A stretch of DNA of 64,000 bases from Jiella sonneratiae (GCF_017353515.1 NZ_JAFMPY010000010.1:1-64000), one strand, 5' to 3'; shown: positions 53,542 through 62,700, counted from the first letter of the stretch. A program made the numbers and translations. Notes: generated by a model not told the origin, from the sequence alone.

Positions 53542-54285
53542 ATGATCAAGGACAAGGTCGTCATCATCACCGGCGCGTCGTCCGGCATCGGCGAGGCGAC
53601 CGCCAGGCTCCTCGCCGGCAAGGGCGCCAAGGTGGTTCTCGGCGCCCGGCGCGAAGACAGGCTCGAAGCCCTCGCCGAGGAAATCGGCAAGGCGGGCGGC
53701 GCGGTGTCGTATCGCGCGCTCGACGTGACAGAGCCGTCCGACAACGAGGCCATCGTGACACTCGCCAAGGACAGGTTCGGCGGCGTCGATGCGATCTTCC
53801 TGAATGCCGGGCTGATGCCGAGCTCGCCGGTCTCGGCGCTCAGGACCGACGAGTGGAACAAGATGGTGGACGTCAACATCAAGGGCGTCCTCAACGGCGT
53901 CGCCGCGGCGATGCCGACCTTCCTCAAACAAAAGTCCGGCCATATCGTCGCGACCTCGTCGGTCGCGGGCCTGAAGGCCTATCCGAACAGCGCGGTGTAC
54001 GGCGGCACCAAGTGGTTCGTGCGGGAATTCATGGAAGTCCTGCGGATGGAATCGGCCATGGAGGGCACGAACATCCGCACCGCGACGATCTATCCGGCGG
54101 CGATCAGGACGGAGCTGCTCGATACGATCACCGACAGCCGGGCCTCGGAGGCGATGCACGGCCTTTACGAGAAATTCGGAATTTCGCCGGACCGCATCGC
54201 CGACGTCGTCGCCTATGCGCTCGACCTGCCGGCGGATACGACAGTGAGCGAATTCACCGTCGGGCCGGCCAGCCAGCCCTGGTGA
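53542..54285 (+). CDS. Short-chain dehydrogenase/reductase
   Basis: A 247-residue classical SDR: TGASSGIG (10-17), NAGLMPSSP, catalytic Tyr and Lys in AVYGGTKW. It matches the subgroup found beside LysR and cupin genes (clavaldehyde-type SDRs). Probably an NADP-dependent carbonyl reductase in the cupin/tautomerase group. The C terminus ends ...TVGPASQPW, 31 bp before the tautomerase start. Confidence 0.87.
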   Translation: MIKDKVVIITGASSGIGEATARLLAGKGAKVVLGARREDRLEALAEEIGKAGGAVSYRALDVTEPSDNEAIVTLAKDRFGGVDAIFLNAGLMPSSPVSALRTDEWNKMVDVNIKGVLNGVAAAMPTFLKQKSGHIVATSSVAGLKAYPNSAVYGGTKWFVREFMEVLRMESAMEGTNIRTATIYPAAIRTELLDTITDSRASEAMHGLYEKFGISPDRIADVVAYALDLPADTTVSEFTVGPASQPW

Positions 54286-54316
54286 GTGAAAGACGAAACA
54301 CCGAAGGAGGCGTCTC

Positions 54317-54544
54317 ATGCCGCATGTCATCGTGAAACTCTGGCCCGGCAAGACCGAGCAGCAGAAGAGCGAACTCGCCGAAGCCATCACCCGGGATGTG
54401 ATGGGAATCCTGAATTACGGCCCCGACTCCGTCTCCGTCGGCTTCGAGGAGGTCAGCGCCGACGACTGGCGCGAGAAGGTCTATCAGCCCGACATCGAGG
54501 CCAAGGCTTCGGCGCTCTACAAGAAACCGGGATACCGGATGTGA
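54317..54544 (+). CDS. 4-oxalocrotonate tautomerase-like protein
   Basis: A 75-residue small tautomerase. The N terminus [20 protein letters not shown] places the catalytic Pro right after the initiator Met. The ribosome binding site AAGGAGG is good. It is longer than the classic 62-residue enzyme, by a C-terminal extension ending KKPGYRM. Third gene with cupin and SDR. Possibly it handles enol/keto isomers of an aromatic or dicarbonyl substrate. Confidence 0.85.
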   Translation: MPHVIVKLWPGKTEQQKSELAEAITRDVMGILNYGPDSVSVGFEEVSADDWREKVYQPDIEAKASALYKKPGYRM

Positions 54545-54767
54545 GCACCCGTGCCGTGCGCGGCGGATGAAGGCGGGCGACATCGCCGTCGCCGGCCGCC
54601 GGCCGGACCGTCCCGGAGACTCTCCTTTCTGTCTCCGATTGACTTCGGATCGCGCCGCGGGGCACCAAGGGCGGCCGCCTGGAGGGGAGGGGGCGGGACC
54701 GTGAATCCCCGCGCACCATTCTGCCGGGCGCTCCCGCCGCGCATTCGACCGAGGACCTCCCGCCCCG

Positions 54768-55271
54768 ATGAAGAACGCCCTCGTCGCCCTTGCCGTCACC
54801 GTCGTCCTGGCGGCGCTGATGTTCCTGCTCCTGCCCGATTCGGCCTATCTCTGGGTGAAGTCGGTCCATGTCTTTGCCGTGATCGCCTGGATGGCCGGCA
54901 TGCTCTATCTGCCGCGGCTCTTCGTCTATCACGCCGGCGCCGAGACCGGCTCGGTCCAGTCGGAGACCTTCAAGGTGATGGAGCGCCGGCTGCTCAAGGG
55001 GATCATCAATCCCGCGATGATCGGCACCTGGGTCGCCGGCGTCTGGCTGGCCTTTTCCGGCGGCTGGCTGACCTCCGGCGATGCCTGGCTGCACGTGAAG
55101 ATCCTGCTCGTCCTGATCATGTCTGGAATCCACGGCATGCTGACTGCCGCGACGCGGCGCTTCGCCGAGGACCGGAACGAGAAGTCCGCCCGCTACTGGC
55201 GGGTGCTGAACGAGGTGCCGGCGGTGCTTTTGATCGGCATCATCGTGCTCGTCGTGGTGAAGCCGTTCTGA
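54768..55271 (+). CDS. hemJ: HemJ-like protoporphyrinogen IX oxidase (CopD/UPF0093 family)
   Basis: Inner-membrane heme-biosynthesis enzyme of 167 residues with four or five helices. Conserved residues include His in WVKSVHVFAVIAWMAGMLYL, the LPRLFVYH segment, and Lys/His in WLHVKILLVLIMSG. Alphaproteobacteria without HemG/HemY commonly use HemJ. The lone, single-gene setting fits. The start at 54768 is the first ATG in frame. Confidence 0.85.
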   Translation: MKNALVALAVTVVLAALMFLLLPDSAYLWVKSVHVFAVIAWMAGMLYLPRLFVYHAGAETGSVQSETFKVMERRLLKGIINPAMIGTWVAGVWLAFSGGWLTSGDAWLHVKILLVLIMSGIHGMLTAATRRFAEDRNEKSARYWRVLNEVPAVLLIGIIVLVVVKPF

Positions 55272-55520
55272 GCATTCAGATAGCCAGCAAATGAAAATTC
55301 GAGCAACTGCCCGTTTTACATAAGTGTCTGTATTTCAAATAGAATCGAATAGATTTTCTCTCTCGCCATGGCTCGGTCGGCGATTTTGGGTGGAAGCGGC
55401 AGCGTGTCATTGCTAGATCGCTACGTCTCAAGGTTTCTAATTCCAGTTGTTGTAGTGCGAGATTTTGCGGCAGGGCTGAAACCACTTTTTGACGAATGGC
55501 GGAGATAAGGAGTCTAAACG

Positions 55521-55733
55521 ATGGACCACGCTATCCGAACGTTGAGGTTAGTAGTGCCAAGCTCTGCCGAACTGACGGTCGAATTGTCATTCAGTTTGAT
55601 ACTCTGGTTCGTCGCCGGAGCATATGTCACGTCGACCTTGGCATATCTGTTCCCCGCCTTAGGCGGATTTCTTCCCGCCATTTTGGGTGGATTGATCGGG
55701 GCGGGTATCAGCCGGCTTGTTGGGCGTCTGTAG
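55521..55733 (+). CDS. Small two-helix membrane protein, unknown
   Basis: A 70-residue hydrophobic protein with an AAGGAG nine bases before ATG 55521. Two predicted transmembrane segments: about 20-40 (ELSFSLILWFVAGAYVTSTL) and about 42-66, the second rich in small residues (GGFLPAILGGLIGAGISRLV). A short positive C terminus, GRL. It is followed 8 bp later by another membrane-protein gene. I recognise no family. Holin-like, toxin or immunity roles are all possible. Confidence 0.55.
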   Translation: MDHAIRTLRLVVPSSAELTVELSFSLILWFVAGAYVTSTLAYLFPALGGFLPAILGGLIGAGISRLVGRL

Positions 55734-55741
55734 ATCTCACG

Positions 55742-56065
55742 ATGAATGCGCCATGGATTTGGTTTGCTAACCCCATTTCGTCGTTGGCTATTGGAGTATT
55801 TTCACTTCTGCTTTTCAGAATTAAAGGATATCATCGGAACAGCTCAGGCCAGCTTCTTCGTAGGCGATTGGGTAGCGTATTTATTCTCTCATGCTCGACT
55901 TACACCTTTTTCGTGGTGGTTTTTTCGGAGCTCGTCCTCCACGGACCGTCCACGAGTATTATGGTCTCCCAGGGTTTCGGGGAGCAGCGAGTGGCTTGGT
56001 TGTTGGTCGGGGTTGTCACTGACGGCGTCTTTCACATCTGGGACGAGTTTCGACCAGCAGACTGA
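55742..56065 (+). CDS. Small membrane protein, unknown (partner of the preceding gene)
   Basis: A 107-residue protein starting 8 bp after the previous stop, with no strong ribosome binding site, so it may be translationally coupled. Hydrophobic segments at about 8-25 and 46-67, and a weaker one near 84-98, with a basic loop in between (RIKGYHRNSSGQLLRRRLGS). Codon use is much more AT-rich than the neighbours. No family recognised. Confidence 0.45.
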   Translation: MNAPWIWFANPISSLAIGVFSLLLFRIKGYHRNSSGQLLRRRLGSVFILSCSTYTFFVVVFSELVLHGPSTSIMVSQGFGEQRVAWLLVGVVTDGVFHIWDEFRPAD

Positions 56066-56080
56066 CAGCCTCTCACGTCG

Positions 56081-57094
56081 CTATCCCTCGCCAATCGTCT
56101 GATATCCGGCACCCCCGACCGGCAGGAACGCCCCGGCGAGGTCGGCGGCGGCTCGCACCAGCCGTTCCGACAGGGCTGTGCCATCGACCTTCAGCGGCAG
56201 CGGCGCCTCGGGCCAGTGGCGGCCATGGGCGGCGATGTGGTCCATCGCCCGGTTGGCGTTGGAAAAGGCGTTCGCGCCGCCCTCGTCCTTCGCCGCGGCG
56301 AAGATCGCGGCGACGGCCTGCGAGAGGTCCGCGGAGAGCGCGTCGGCTTCCTCCCCGCGCCCTTCGGCCTTGAGGGCGAGCAGCCGGCGCAGCGGGTCGG
56401 CGAGCGCGTTGCCGGTCGAAAGCAGCCAGCCGTCATAGGGCCCCGCCGGCTTCAGCGCCTCGACATAGCCGCCCTCGGCGCCGCGCACGAGGGCCACCTC
56501 GGCGAAGCCGAGCCCACTCTTTGCCACCAAGTCCTCGCCGGAGGAATCCTTGAACAGCGGCACCCGCGGCGACTGCGAAAGACGCGCCATCGTCTCCGGC
56601 TCGATGCGGCAGAGCGTGACCTGGGGCAGCTGGTAGACGGCGATCGGCAGGCGGCAGGCCGCGAATACCGCGTCGTAATGGGAGAGGATCGCCGCCTGGC
56701 TCGCCTCCCTGTCGACCGGCGGGCAGACCACGGCGCCGGCGACGCGCCGCGCCAGCGCCGGATCCTGCCCGAGCCGCTGCTCCAGCCGTTCGAGCCTTGC
56801 GATCACCGCGTCGGTGGTCGGCCGCAGCGCGCCGAAGAGCAGCGAGAGATCCAGCGCCGCGATTTCGGGCGAGGCCGCGAGGTCGATGAGCGCGTCGAAG
56901 GCCGCGTCGTCGAGCTCCCAGCCGTCGCCGGTCGAGCCGGCGAGCATCACCTGCCGCACCTGCGGCCGGATGTGGCGGATATGGGCGAGCATCCGCGCGA
57001 GATCGACGGTGCCCGCCGCGCCGGGCGCGTAATGGGTGAGCACCGGAACGAAGAGGGCGTCGGCGAGGCGGCTTGTCGATGGCTCGGGGTTCAT
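56081..57094 (-). CDS. Dihydrodipicolinate synthase-family protein
   Basis: A 337-residue class I aldolase-fold protein. Start at ATG 57094. The Schiff-base Lys is in PLFKDSSGEDL and the Tyr position reads AVYQLPQ. The loop GSTGDGWEL replaces the GTTGE loop of DapA. It is distinct from the copy at 10306-11268 and stands alone. Probably a sugar-acid or keto-acid lyase rather than the lysine-pathway enzyme; the substrate cannot be assigned. Confidence 0.8.
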   Translation of the reverse strand: MNPEPSTSRLADALFVPVLTHYAPGAAGTVDLARMLAHIRHIRPQVRQVMLAGSTGDGWELDDAAFDALIDLAASPEIAALDLSLLFGALRPTTDAVIARLERLEQRLGQDPALARRVAGAVVCPPVDREASQAAILSHYDAVFAACRLPIAVYQLPQVTLCRIEPETMARLSQSPRVPLFKDSSGEDLVAKSGLGFAEVALVRGAEGGYVEALKPAGPYDGWLLSTGNALADPLRRLLALKAEGRGEEADALSADLSQAVAAIFAAAKDEGGANAFSNANRAMDHIAAHGRHWPEAPLPLKVDGTALSERLVRAAADLAGAFLPVGGAGYQTIGEG

Positions 57095-57326
57095 CCTGGG
57101 TCGGCTCCTTCCGGCGTGAGCGCAAACGGGGCGCGGGCCAGCGGAGAACTGGCACGCGGGACGCCCCGATCCAGAGGCACCGTCCGGCGCACCGCGGCAA
57201 TCGGCAAAAACCCAGGCGCTCGGTCGCGGCAGGGCGCGCACCGCGCGACGATGGCCGGCCGTCTGCCGCTCCGTGAAGAAGGAGGGAAGACGCCCCCAAA
57301 ACCGGCCCCGAGGCCCGTTGGCGCGG

Positions 57327-57416
57327 GATGAAACGAGCGTCGCTCATCCTCCCGCTCCATCTTCCTGTCTCCGCATGATCTCTTCCGAAAACCGGTTCCC
57401 ACCGTTCGGGATCATG
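57327..57416 (+). repeat. Dispersed palindromic intergenic repeat, copy 3
   Basis: The best preserved copy: CCGCATGATCTCTTCCGAAA, then ACCGGTTCCCACCGTTCGGGATCATG, with outer arms GCATGATC/GATCATGC giving dyad symmetry. Preceded by the conserved lead GATGAAACGAGCGTCGCTCA. Located just downstream of the atp operon terminator. The rest of 57095-57495 holds no gene. Confidence 0.75.
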
Positions 57417-57437
57417 CTTCAGCGAAATCGCCCGACG

Positions 57438-57465
57438 AAAAAAGCCGGACCTCGCGGGCCCGGCT
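57438..57465 (-). terminator. Rho-independent terminator of the atp operon
   Basis: On the minus strand AGCCGG pairs with CCGGCT around a GC-rich loop, immediately followed by TTTTTT. It lies 31 bp after the atpF stop. This is the clearest factor-independent terminator in the window. Confidence 0.75.
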
Positions 57466-57495
57466 CGTCTCGGTTCGGCGATCTTGCCGCGGCGG

Positions 57496-57975
57496 TCAGT
57501 TGAGCCGCTTGCGGACCTCGGCGATCGAATTGTCGACGAAGATGCCGTTCCGGCCGCCGGCATTGCGGTCGGCGATGATCTTGGCGGAGGCCTCGACGGC
57601 GAGGTTCACCGCCGATGTTCGAACTTCGGCGACGGCGTCCTTTTCGGCCTGGGCGATCTTCGCCTCGGCCATCGCGGTGCGCCGCTCGACATATTCCTCG
57701 TTGCGGCGCTTGGCGTCCTTCAGCATCGCTTCGGCCTCGCGCTTGGCGGCGGCGACGATGTCCTTCGCCTCCTGCTCGGCCTCGCGCCGGCGGCGCTGGA
57801 ATTCGGCCAGCTGCTGCTTGGCCTCCTCCTTCAGTTCGCGCGCCTCCTCGATCTCCTTGCGGATGCGGGCCGCCCGGTCATCGAGGTTCTTGGTCATCAT
57901 CGTCGGGGCCTTCACGTAGAAGACCACGACGAAGAAGAGGATCAGGCCGATCAGGGCCCAGAACGTATTGTCCAT
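57496..57975 (-). CDS. atpF: F0F1 ATP synthase subunit b
   Basis: A 159-residue peripheral-stalk subunit: one N-terminal membrane helix (FWALIGLILFFVVVFYV) and a long charged coiled-coil helix rich in Glu, Lys, Arg and Ala. It lies 13 bp after b'. The order atpI-B-E-B'-F is characteristic of alphaproteobacteria, in which F1 genes are elsewhere. Last gene before a U-tracted terminator. Confidence 0.93.
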   Translation of the reverse strand: MDNTFWALIGLILFFVVVFYVKAPTMMTKNLDDRAARIRKEIEEARELKEEAKQQLAEFQRRRREAEQEAKDIVAAAKREAEAMLKDAKRRNEEYVERRTAMAEAKIAQAEKDAVAEVRTSAVNLAVEASAKIIADRNAGGRNGIFVDNSIAEVRKRLN

Positions 57976-57988
57976 CGTCGTTCCTCCC

Positions 57989-58588
57989 TCAGCGGCCGGC
58001 TTCGGCGACGGCGCCGGCGATCTCGTCCTGGCTGGCCTCGATGCTCGCGACCTCGCGCAGGATGGTGTCGGTGACGTCGCGGGCGATGCCGTCGACCTCG
58101 GAAAGCGCCGAGCGCTTCACCTCGGCGATGCGCGCCTGCGCGGCGTCGAGCTTCTCGTCGAGCTCGCCGTCGAGGCGCTTGCGCTCCGCCTCGGCGTCCT
58201 CCCGGGCCGATTCCTTCGCCTCGTGGGCGATGGAATGGGCGCGGCTGCGGGCCTCGGCGAGCTCCTGCTCGTAGGCGGCCTTGGCCTCGTCGGCGTCGGA
58301 GCGCATGCGCTCGGCCGCCTCGAGATCGAGGGCGATCCGGTCCCGCCGGTTTTCGAGGATGCCGCCGATGCGCGGCATGATCACCGTCTTCAGCAGCCAG
58401 TAGAAGACGCCGAAGGTGATCGCCAGCCACAACAGCTGCGAGGGGTAGAATTCGGGATTGAAGGGGGGAAAGCCGGGCTCGTGGGCACGATCGGCGTGGA
58501 TCGTCTCACCATGGGCCGAGGCGGCGGCGTCGGCGGGCTGGTGAGCCGTCGTTTCCCCGTCCTGGGCAAAGGCTTCGGTGACGAACAT
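57989..58588 (-). CDS. F0F1 ATP synthase subunit b'
   Basis: A 199-residue divergent b subunit. It has a charged, His/Asp-rich N-terminal extension of about 50 residues (HQPADAAASAHGETIHAD...), a single membrane helix (YPSQLLWLAITFGVFYWLL) and a coiled-coil stalk. Bacteria with a b/b' pair form a heterodimeric stalk. It follows atpE after a spacer with a strong hairpin. Confidence 0.92.
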   Translation of the reverse strand: MFVTEAFAQDGETTAHQPADAAASAHGETIHADRAHEPGFPPFNPEFYPSQLLWLAITFGVFYWLLKTVIMPRIGGILENRRDRIALDLEAAERMRSDADEAKAAYEQELAEARSRAHSIAHEAKESAREDAEAERKRLDGELDEKLDAAQARIAEVKRSALSEVDGIARDVTDTILREVASIEASQDEIAGAVAEAGR

Positions 58589-58608
58589 CGCGGGTCTCCG
58601 GCAGGAAC

Positions 58609-58635
58609 GACCGGCAGCCCTCGGGGCCGCCGGTC
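58609..58635 (-). terminator. Intercistronic hairpin after atpE
   Basis: GACCGGC (58609-58615) pairs with GCCGGTC (58629-58635). It lies between atpE and the b' gene and lacks a U-tract. It may protect the atpE message, whose product is needed in roughly ten or more copies per complex. Confidence 0.55.
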
Positions 58636-58667
58636 TTCAATGGTCGCTTCGGCTTCTGCGGAAAGTC

Positions 58668-58895
58668 TCAGACCGCGAAGAGCAGAAGCAGCGCGATGAG
58701 CAGCGAGAAGATGCCGAGCGCTTCCGTCACGGCGAAGCCGAAGATCAGGCGGCCGAACTGGCCGTCGGCGGCCGAGGGGTTGCGCAGCGCGCCGGCCAGA
58801 TACTGGCCGAAGATCGTGCCGAGGCCGATTCCGGCGCCGCCCATGCCGAGGCAGGCGATACCGGCACCGATGAACTTTGCTGCATCCGCTTCCAT
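58668..58895 (-). CDS. atpE: F0F1 ATP synthase subunit c
   Basis: A 75-residue two-helix hairpin protein. The Gly-rich first helix ([19 protein letters not shown]) and the proton-carrying Glu58 ([13 protein letters not shown]) in the second helix are clear. The RNP loop is at 38-40. It forms the c-ring rotor. Confidence 0.95.
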   Translation of the reverse strand: MEADAAKFIGAGIACLGMGGAGIGLGTIFGQYLAGALRNPSAADGQFGRLIFGFAVTEALGIFSLLIALLLLFAV

Positions 58896-58992
58896 GTCGA
58901 TACTCCTTTGAATGGGTTTGATGAGCGGCGGTTGACGGGCGCTGGCGCGCCCTGCGGAGGGTGTTCCGGACCCCGTCCCCGAAGACCGGGGA

Positions 58993-59751
58993 TCAGTGGC
59001 CCGGATGGATGGCGTCGTTGAGATACATGCAGGTCAGCACGGCGAAGACGTAGGCCTGCAGCGCCGCCACCAGGAATTCCAGCGCCGTCAGGGCGACGAC
59101 CATCAGGAGCGGCAGGATGGCGCCGAGGATCCCGAGCGCGCCAAGCGTACCGAGCGAGAAGACGAAACCCGCGAAGACCTTCAGCGTGATGTGCCCCGCC
59201 AGCATGTTGGCGAAGAGACGAACCGAGAGCGACACCGGCCGGGAAATGAAGGAGACGATCTCGATCAGGACGACGAGCGGCAACAGCATGGCCGGAACGT
59301 CCGGCGGCACGAACAGCTTGAACCAGTGCAGGCCGTGCTTCATCAGCCCGTAGACGATGACGACGCCGATCACCAGCATGGCCAGGGCGAAGGTGACGAT
59401 CAGGTGGCTGGTCACCGTGAAGAAATACGGGAACATGCCGAGCAGGTTCGCGACGAGCACGAACATGAAGATCGAGAACACGAAGGGGAAGAACCGCATT
59501 CCCGCCGGGCCCGCCGCATCGCGCAGCATGTTGGCGGTGAACTCGTAGGTCAGCTCGGTGACCGACTGGCCGCGCGAGGGAACGAGCCCCCGGCCCCTTG
59601 TCGTGTAGTAGAGAAAGGCGGCGGTGATGGCGACCGTCAGCACCATGAAGAGGGCGGAATTCGTAAAGGAGAAGTCCCAGTCACCGATGCGGATCGGCAC
59701 GATACGGTTGATCTGGAACTGGTGTATCGGATCTGTCGGGTCGTGTTCCAA
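58993..59751 (-). CDS. atpB: F0F1 ATP synthase subunit a
   Basis: A 252-residue membrane subunit. The essential Arg lies in the [14 protein letters not shown] helix and the last helix contains [14 protein letters not shown]. The start is TTG 59751, giving [20 protein letters not shown], which matches the N terminus of rhizobial homologues; no ATG is in a suitable place. It provides the proton half-channels against the c-ring. Confidence 0.93.
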   Translation of the reverse strand: MEHDPTDPIHQFQINRIVPIRIGDWDFSFTNSALFMVLTVAITAAFLYYTTRGRGLVPSRGQSVTELTYEFTANMLRDAAGPAGMRFFPFVFSIFMFVLVANLLGMFPYFFTVTSHLIVTFALAMLVIGVVIVYGLMKHGLHWFKLFVPPDVPAMLLPLVVLIEIVSFISRPVSLSVRLFANMLAGHITLKVFAGFVFSLGTLGALGILGAILPLLMVVALTALEFLVAALQAYVFAVLTCMYLNDAIHPGH

Positions 59752-59859
59752 ACGGCCTGGTCCTTCGTCGAATAAAGACGCCCAAAGAGAGACGGATTGC
59801 CCATAGCGTTCCCGCGGGCTCGAAGCAACACCCCCGAAGACGCAATCGCTCCGTTTCGT

Positions 59860-60309
59860 TCAGCTTTCCCGATCTTCGCGGGGTCGGGGCGGCGGCGCAT
59901 CTGCGGAAGGTGCCGGCTTCGGGGCGACGGATCTCAGGACGTTCCGCACGCCCGCGGCAAAGCCGATCATCAGGAAGAAGACCAGAAACAGCGGCATCGT
60001 GCCGGCCAGCCTGTCGATGCCGTAGCCGATCGCCGCGCCGACGACGATGCCCGCGACGAATTCGCTCGCAAGCTTCAGCCCCTCGGCCATGCCCTGCGCA
60101 TTGGCCGAGCGGTGCCTGGTGCCTTCCTCGGCGGCGCGCCGCGCCTGGTGGGCGGCGAGCCGGCGGTCGAGCTCGCCGCGCCGCGCGTCCCAGGCCGCCG
60201 TGTCGCCGGCGCCCTGGGGACCGGCGCCGTGGGGACTGGCGCCCTGGGGGTCGGCGCTCGTGCGGCGGCCCGTCTCGCCGCTGCCGCTCTGGTCATCGCC
60301 CGTCGTCAT
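59860..60309 (-). CDS. atpI: ATP synthase assembly protein I (AtpI)
   Basis: A 149-residue protein. The N-terminal 60 or so residues are hydrophilic and Gly/Ala/Arg-rich; two membrane helices follow (ASEFVAGIVVGAAIGYGIDR and FLVFFLMIGFAAGVRNVLR), which is the AtpI family core, and then a Pro-rich tail. It precedes atpB by 108 bp. It helps c-ring assembly or Mg2+ handling. The N-terminal extension is longer than in E. coli. Confidence 0.85.
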   Translation of the reverse strand: MTTGDDQSGSGETGRRTSADPQGASPHGAGPQGAGDTAAWDARRGELDRRLAAHQARRAAEEGTRHRSANAQGMAEGLKLASEFVAGIVVGAAIGYGIDRLAGTMPLFLVFFLMIGFAAGVRNVLRSVAPKPAPSADAPPPRPREDRES

Positions 60310-60473
60310 CGCCCGTCGCCATCAACTGCCGCCGTCTGATCCCGTTGCTTTGCGGCCTTCCGGCTCGCCTGCCGCCGGTGTGCCGGTTCGAGGGCCGCCG
60401 CGCAAGCGGTATCCGGTGCAGGCGGAGCGCGCGGCCGAGGGCGACCTCGGGGAAGCCGCCGCAGCGGGCGCGT

Positions 60474-61862
60474 TCAGCCGCCGAAGGCGACGTAGAGCAG
60501 GCAGGCGATGGCGAAGCCGACGAAGCCGATCAGCGTCTCCATCACCGTCCAGGTCTTCAGCGTCGTCTTGACGTCCATGTCCATGAAGCGCCCGACCAGC
60601 CAGAAGCCGGAATCGTTGACATGGCTGAGCGCCAGCGAGCCGGACGCCAGCGCGACGACGATCGCCGCCAGCGGAAAGCCGCTGATTCCCTCGCTCTGGA
60701 TCGCCGGCTGGATCAGCCCCGCGGCGGTGATCAGCGCGACGGTGGCGGAGCCTTGTGCGATTCGCAGCGCCAGCGCGATGACGAAGCCGGAAACGATCAG
60801 CGGCAGGCCGATCCCCGTCAGCGTCTCGGCCAGCGCGTCGCCGATCCCGGTCGCCTTCAGGACGCCGCCGAACATGCCGCCGGCGCCGGTGATGAGGATG
60901 ATGGCGCAGACCGGGGCGAGGGCCGAATCGAGCAGCGTCTCGACCCGCAGCTTGTCGAGGCCGCGGCGGATGCCGAGGACCCAGCTCGCGACGAGGACGG
61001 CGACGAGGAGGGCGATCGGCGTCGCGCAGACGGCCCGCAGGAAGCCGAACCAGCCGGCATTCCCGTCGACCCATCCCGCCGCGCGGGCCGCGTCGAGCCC
61101 GGTGTTGACGAAGATGATCGCCAAAGGCAGCAACAGGAGGAGGATCACCGTCGCGGGCCGCGGCGGATCGGCCATGTCCTCCTCGCGCTCGCCGCCGGAG
61201 AGGAAGTCCGGCACCTTCAGGACGAAGCGGCTGCCGGCGAAGACCCCGTAGAGATAGCCGGCGACGAACCAGGTCGGGATCGCGACGATCAGCCCGACGA
61301 TGGTCAGGATGCCGATGTCGGCGCCGAGCAGTTCGGCGCTTGCGACGGGGCCGGGATGCGGCGGCACGAAGGCGTGCATGCAGGAAAAGGCGGCCGCGAC
61401 CGGCAGGCCGTAGCGCAGCACCCCGCCGCCGAGGCGCCGGGCGACGGAGAAGACGATCGGCAGCATGACGACGAGGCCGGCATCGAAGAAGATCGGGAAG
61501 CCGAAGATCAGCGAGGCGACGCCGAGGGCGAGGGGCGCGCGCTTTTCGCCGAAGCGGGCGATCAGCGCGTCGGAAAGCGTCTGCGCGCCACCCGAAACTT
61601 CGACCAGCCGGCCCAGCATCGCCCCGAAGCCGACGAGCAGCGCCACCGAGGCGAGCGTCGAGCCGAAACCCTTGGTCAGGACGTCGAGCACGGCGCTGGA
61701 CGGCAGGCCCGCGGCGAAGGCGGTGACCAGGCTGACCATCACCAGCGCGATGAAGGCGTGGATCCGGAACTGGATGATGAGGACGAGGAGGAGCGCGATG
61801 GCCCCGGCGGCGATGGCGAGGAGCGTTCCGGCTCCGAGCGTCTGGTGAAATCCCTCCGGCAC
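60474..61862 (-). CDS. Gluconate permease, GntP family
   Basis: A 462-residue inner-membrane proton symporter with about twelve helices, the CMHAFVPPHPGPVASAELLG loop and a C-terminal SGSLALSHVNDSGFWLVGRF motif, both hallmarks of the GntP family. GTG start at 61862. It follows the gluconokinase gene after a 76-bp gap. It imports gluconate or a related sugar acid. Confidence 0.9.
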   Translation of the reverse strand: MPEGFHQTLGAGTLLAIAAGAIALLLVLIIQFRIHAFIALVMVSLVTAFAAGLPSSAVLDVLTKGFGSTLASVALLVGFGAMLGRLVEVSGGAQTLSDALIARFGEKRAPLALGVASLIFGFPIFFDAGLVVMLPIVFSVARRLGGGVLRYGLPVAAAFSCMHAFVPPHPGPVASAELLGADIGILTIVGLIVAIPTWFVAGYLYGVFAGSRFVLKVPDFLSGGEREEDMADPPRPATVILLLLLPLAIIFVNTGLDAARAAGWVDGNAGWFGFLRAVCATPIALLVAVLVASWVLGIRRGLDKLRVETLLDSALAPVCAIILITGAGGMFGGVLKATGIGDALAETLTGIGLPLIVSGFVIALALRIAQGSATVALITAAGLIQPAIQSEGISGFPLAAIVVALASGSLALSHVNDSGFWLVGRFMDMDVKTTLKTWTVMETLIGFVGFAIACLLYVAFGG

Positions 61863-61938
61863 GCGGCTGGCTCCGTCTGGTTGGATGATGCGATCGAAGG
61901 CGTCGGCGTCCAGGGTGGCCGGCGGGCGGCCCGGAGCG

Positions 61939-62475
61939 TCAGGCGATCGACGGTTCGAGCCCGAGCTTCGTCAGGATCTCGTGGACGACCTCCTCGGGCG
62001 GCACCGCGACGGAGACGGTGATTCCGTCCTCGTCGGCGGTGAGCGGCTGCAGGTCGGCAAATTGCGAGGCGAGCAGCGAGGGCGGCATGAAATGGCCCTT
62101 GCGGTGGGACATGCGAGCCGCGACGAGCTCGACGTCGGCCTCGAGCGCGACGAAGCAGACCCTGGCGTCCGCCTCGCGCAAGAGGTCGCGGTAGCTGTGC
62201 TTCAGGGCCGAACAGGTGAGCACCGTCGAGACGCCGCGCGCCGCCTCGCGGCTGATCCAGTCGCGGATGGCGGCGAGCCAGGGGGCGCGGTCGGCGTCGT
62301 CGAGGGCGATGCCGCTGGTCATCTTGTCGATGTTGGCCCGGGGGTGGAATTCGTCGGCCTCGGCGAAGGGCCAGCCGAGCCGTGCTGCGATCAGTTCGGC
62401 CGTCGTCGACTTGCCGACACCGGATGGCCCCATGATCACGAGGGCCGTCGGTCCCGCGGCTTCGCCCATCACCAT
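61939..62475 (-). CDS. Gluconokinase
   Basis: A 178-residue P-loop kinase converting gluconate to 6-phosphogluconate. Walker A GPSGVGKST (16-24), the DEFHPRANIDKM segment and the TCSALKHSYRDLLR segment are diagnostic for the GntK family. The gluconate permease is next to it. The 225-bp region upstream (62476-62700) shows no gene, and I did not find a clear GntR-type operator. Confidence 0.92.
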   Translation of the reverse strand: MVMGEAAGPTALVIMGPSGVGKSTTAELIAARLGWPFAEADEFHPRANIDKMTSGIALDDADRAPWLAAIRDWISREAARGVSTVLTCSALKHSYRDLLREADARVCFVALEADVELVAARMSHRKGHFMPPSLLASQFADLQPLTADEDGITVSVAVPPEEVVHEILTKLGLEPSIA

Positions 62476-62700
62476 ACTCCGTCACCAGGGTCGCCGGCCT
62501 TCGGCCGGTCGAATCATCGGGTGACTATAAGAGCGTCGTGGCGAATGGAAATGCCGACGGGCGCCGCAATGCGTGGAAGCCGCCGGCTGCCGGACCGGCC
62601 GAGCCGGCCGTGGCGGGACGAGCGGAAGGCGGCGTGCGCGGAGCGACGCCGCCTTCACGGGACCGGACGGTCAAGGACGTCGGCCCGGTCCCGGTGCTTC

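Larger units (their letters stand above)
55272..56080. other. AT-rich island
   Basis: Base composition drops sharply compared with the surrounding genes: long A/T runs around 55290-55360 and throughout 55740-55960. It contains two small membrane-protein genes (55521-55733, 55742-56065) and no recognised mobile element ends. Probably recently acquired. Confidence 0.6.

Noticed and set aside
55276-55485. A 69-codon minus-strand frame in the AT-rich island
   Set aside because: No ribosome binding site and no hydrophobic or domain pattern; the plus-strand neighbours are better supported.
59910-62021. A 703-codon plus-strand frame over atpI and the gluconate permease
   Set aside because: Asp/Arg/Gln-rich shadow of genes with clear family signatures on the minus strand; no ribosome binding site.
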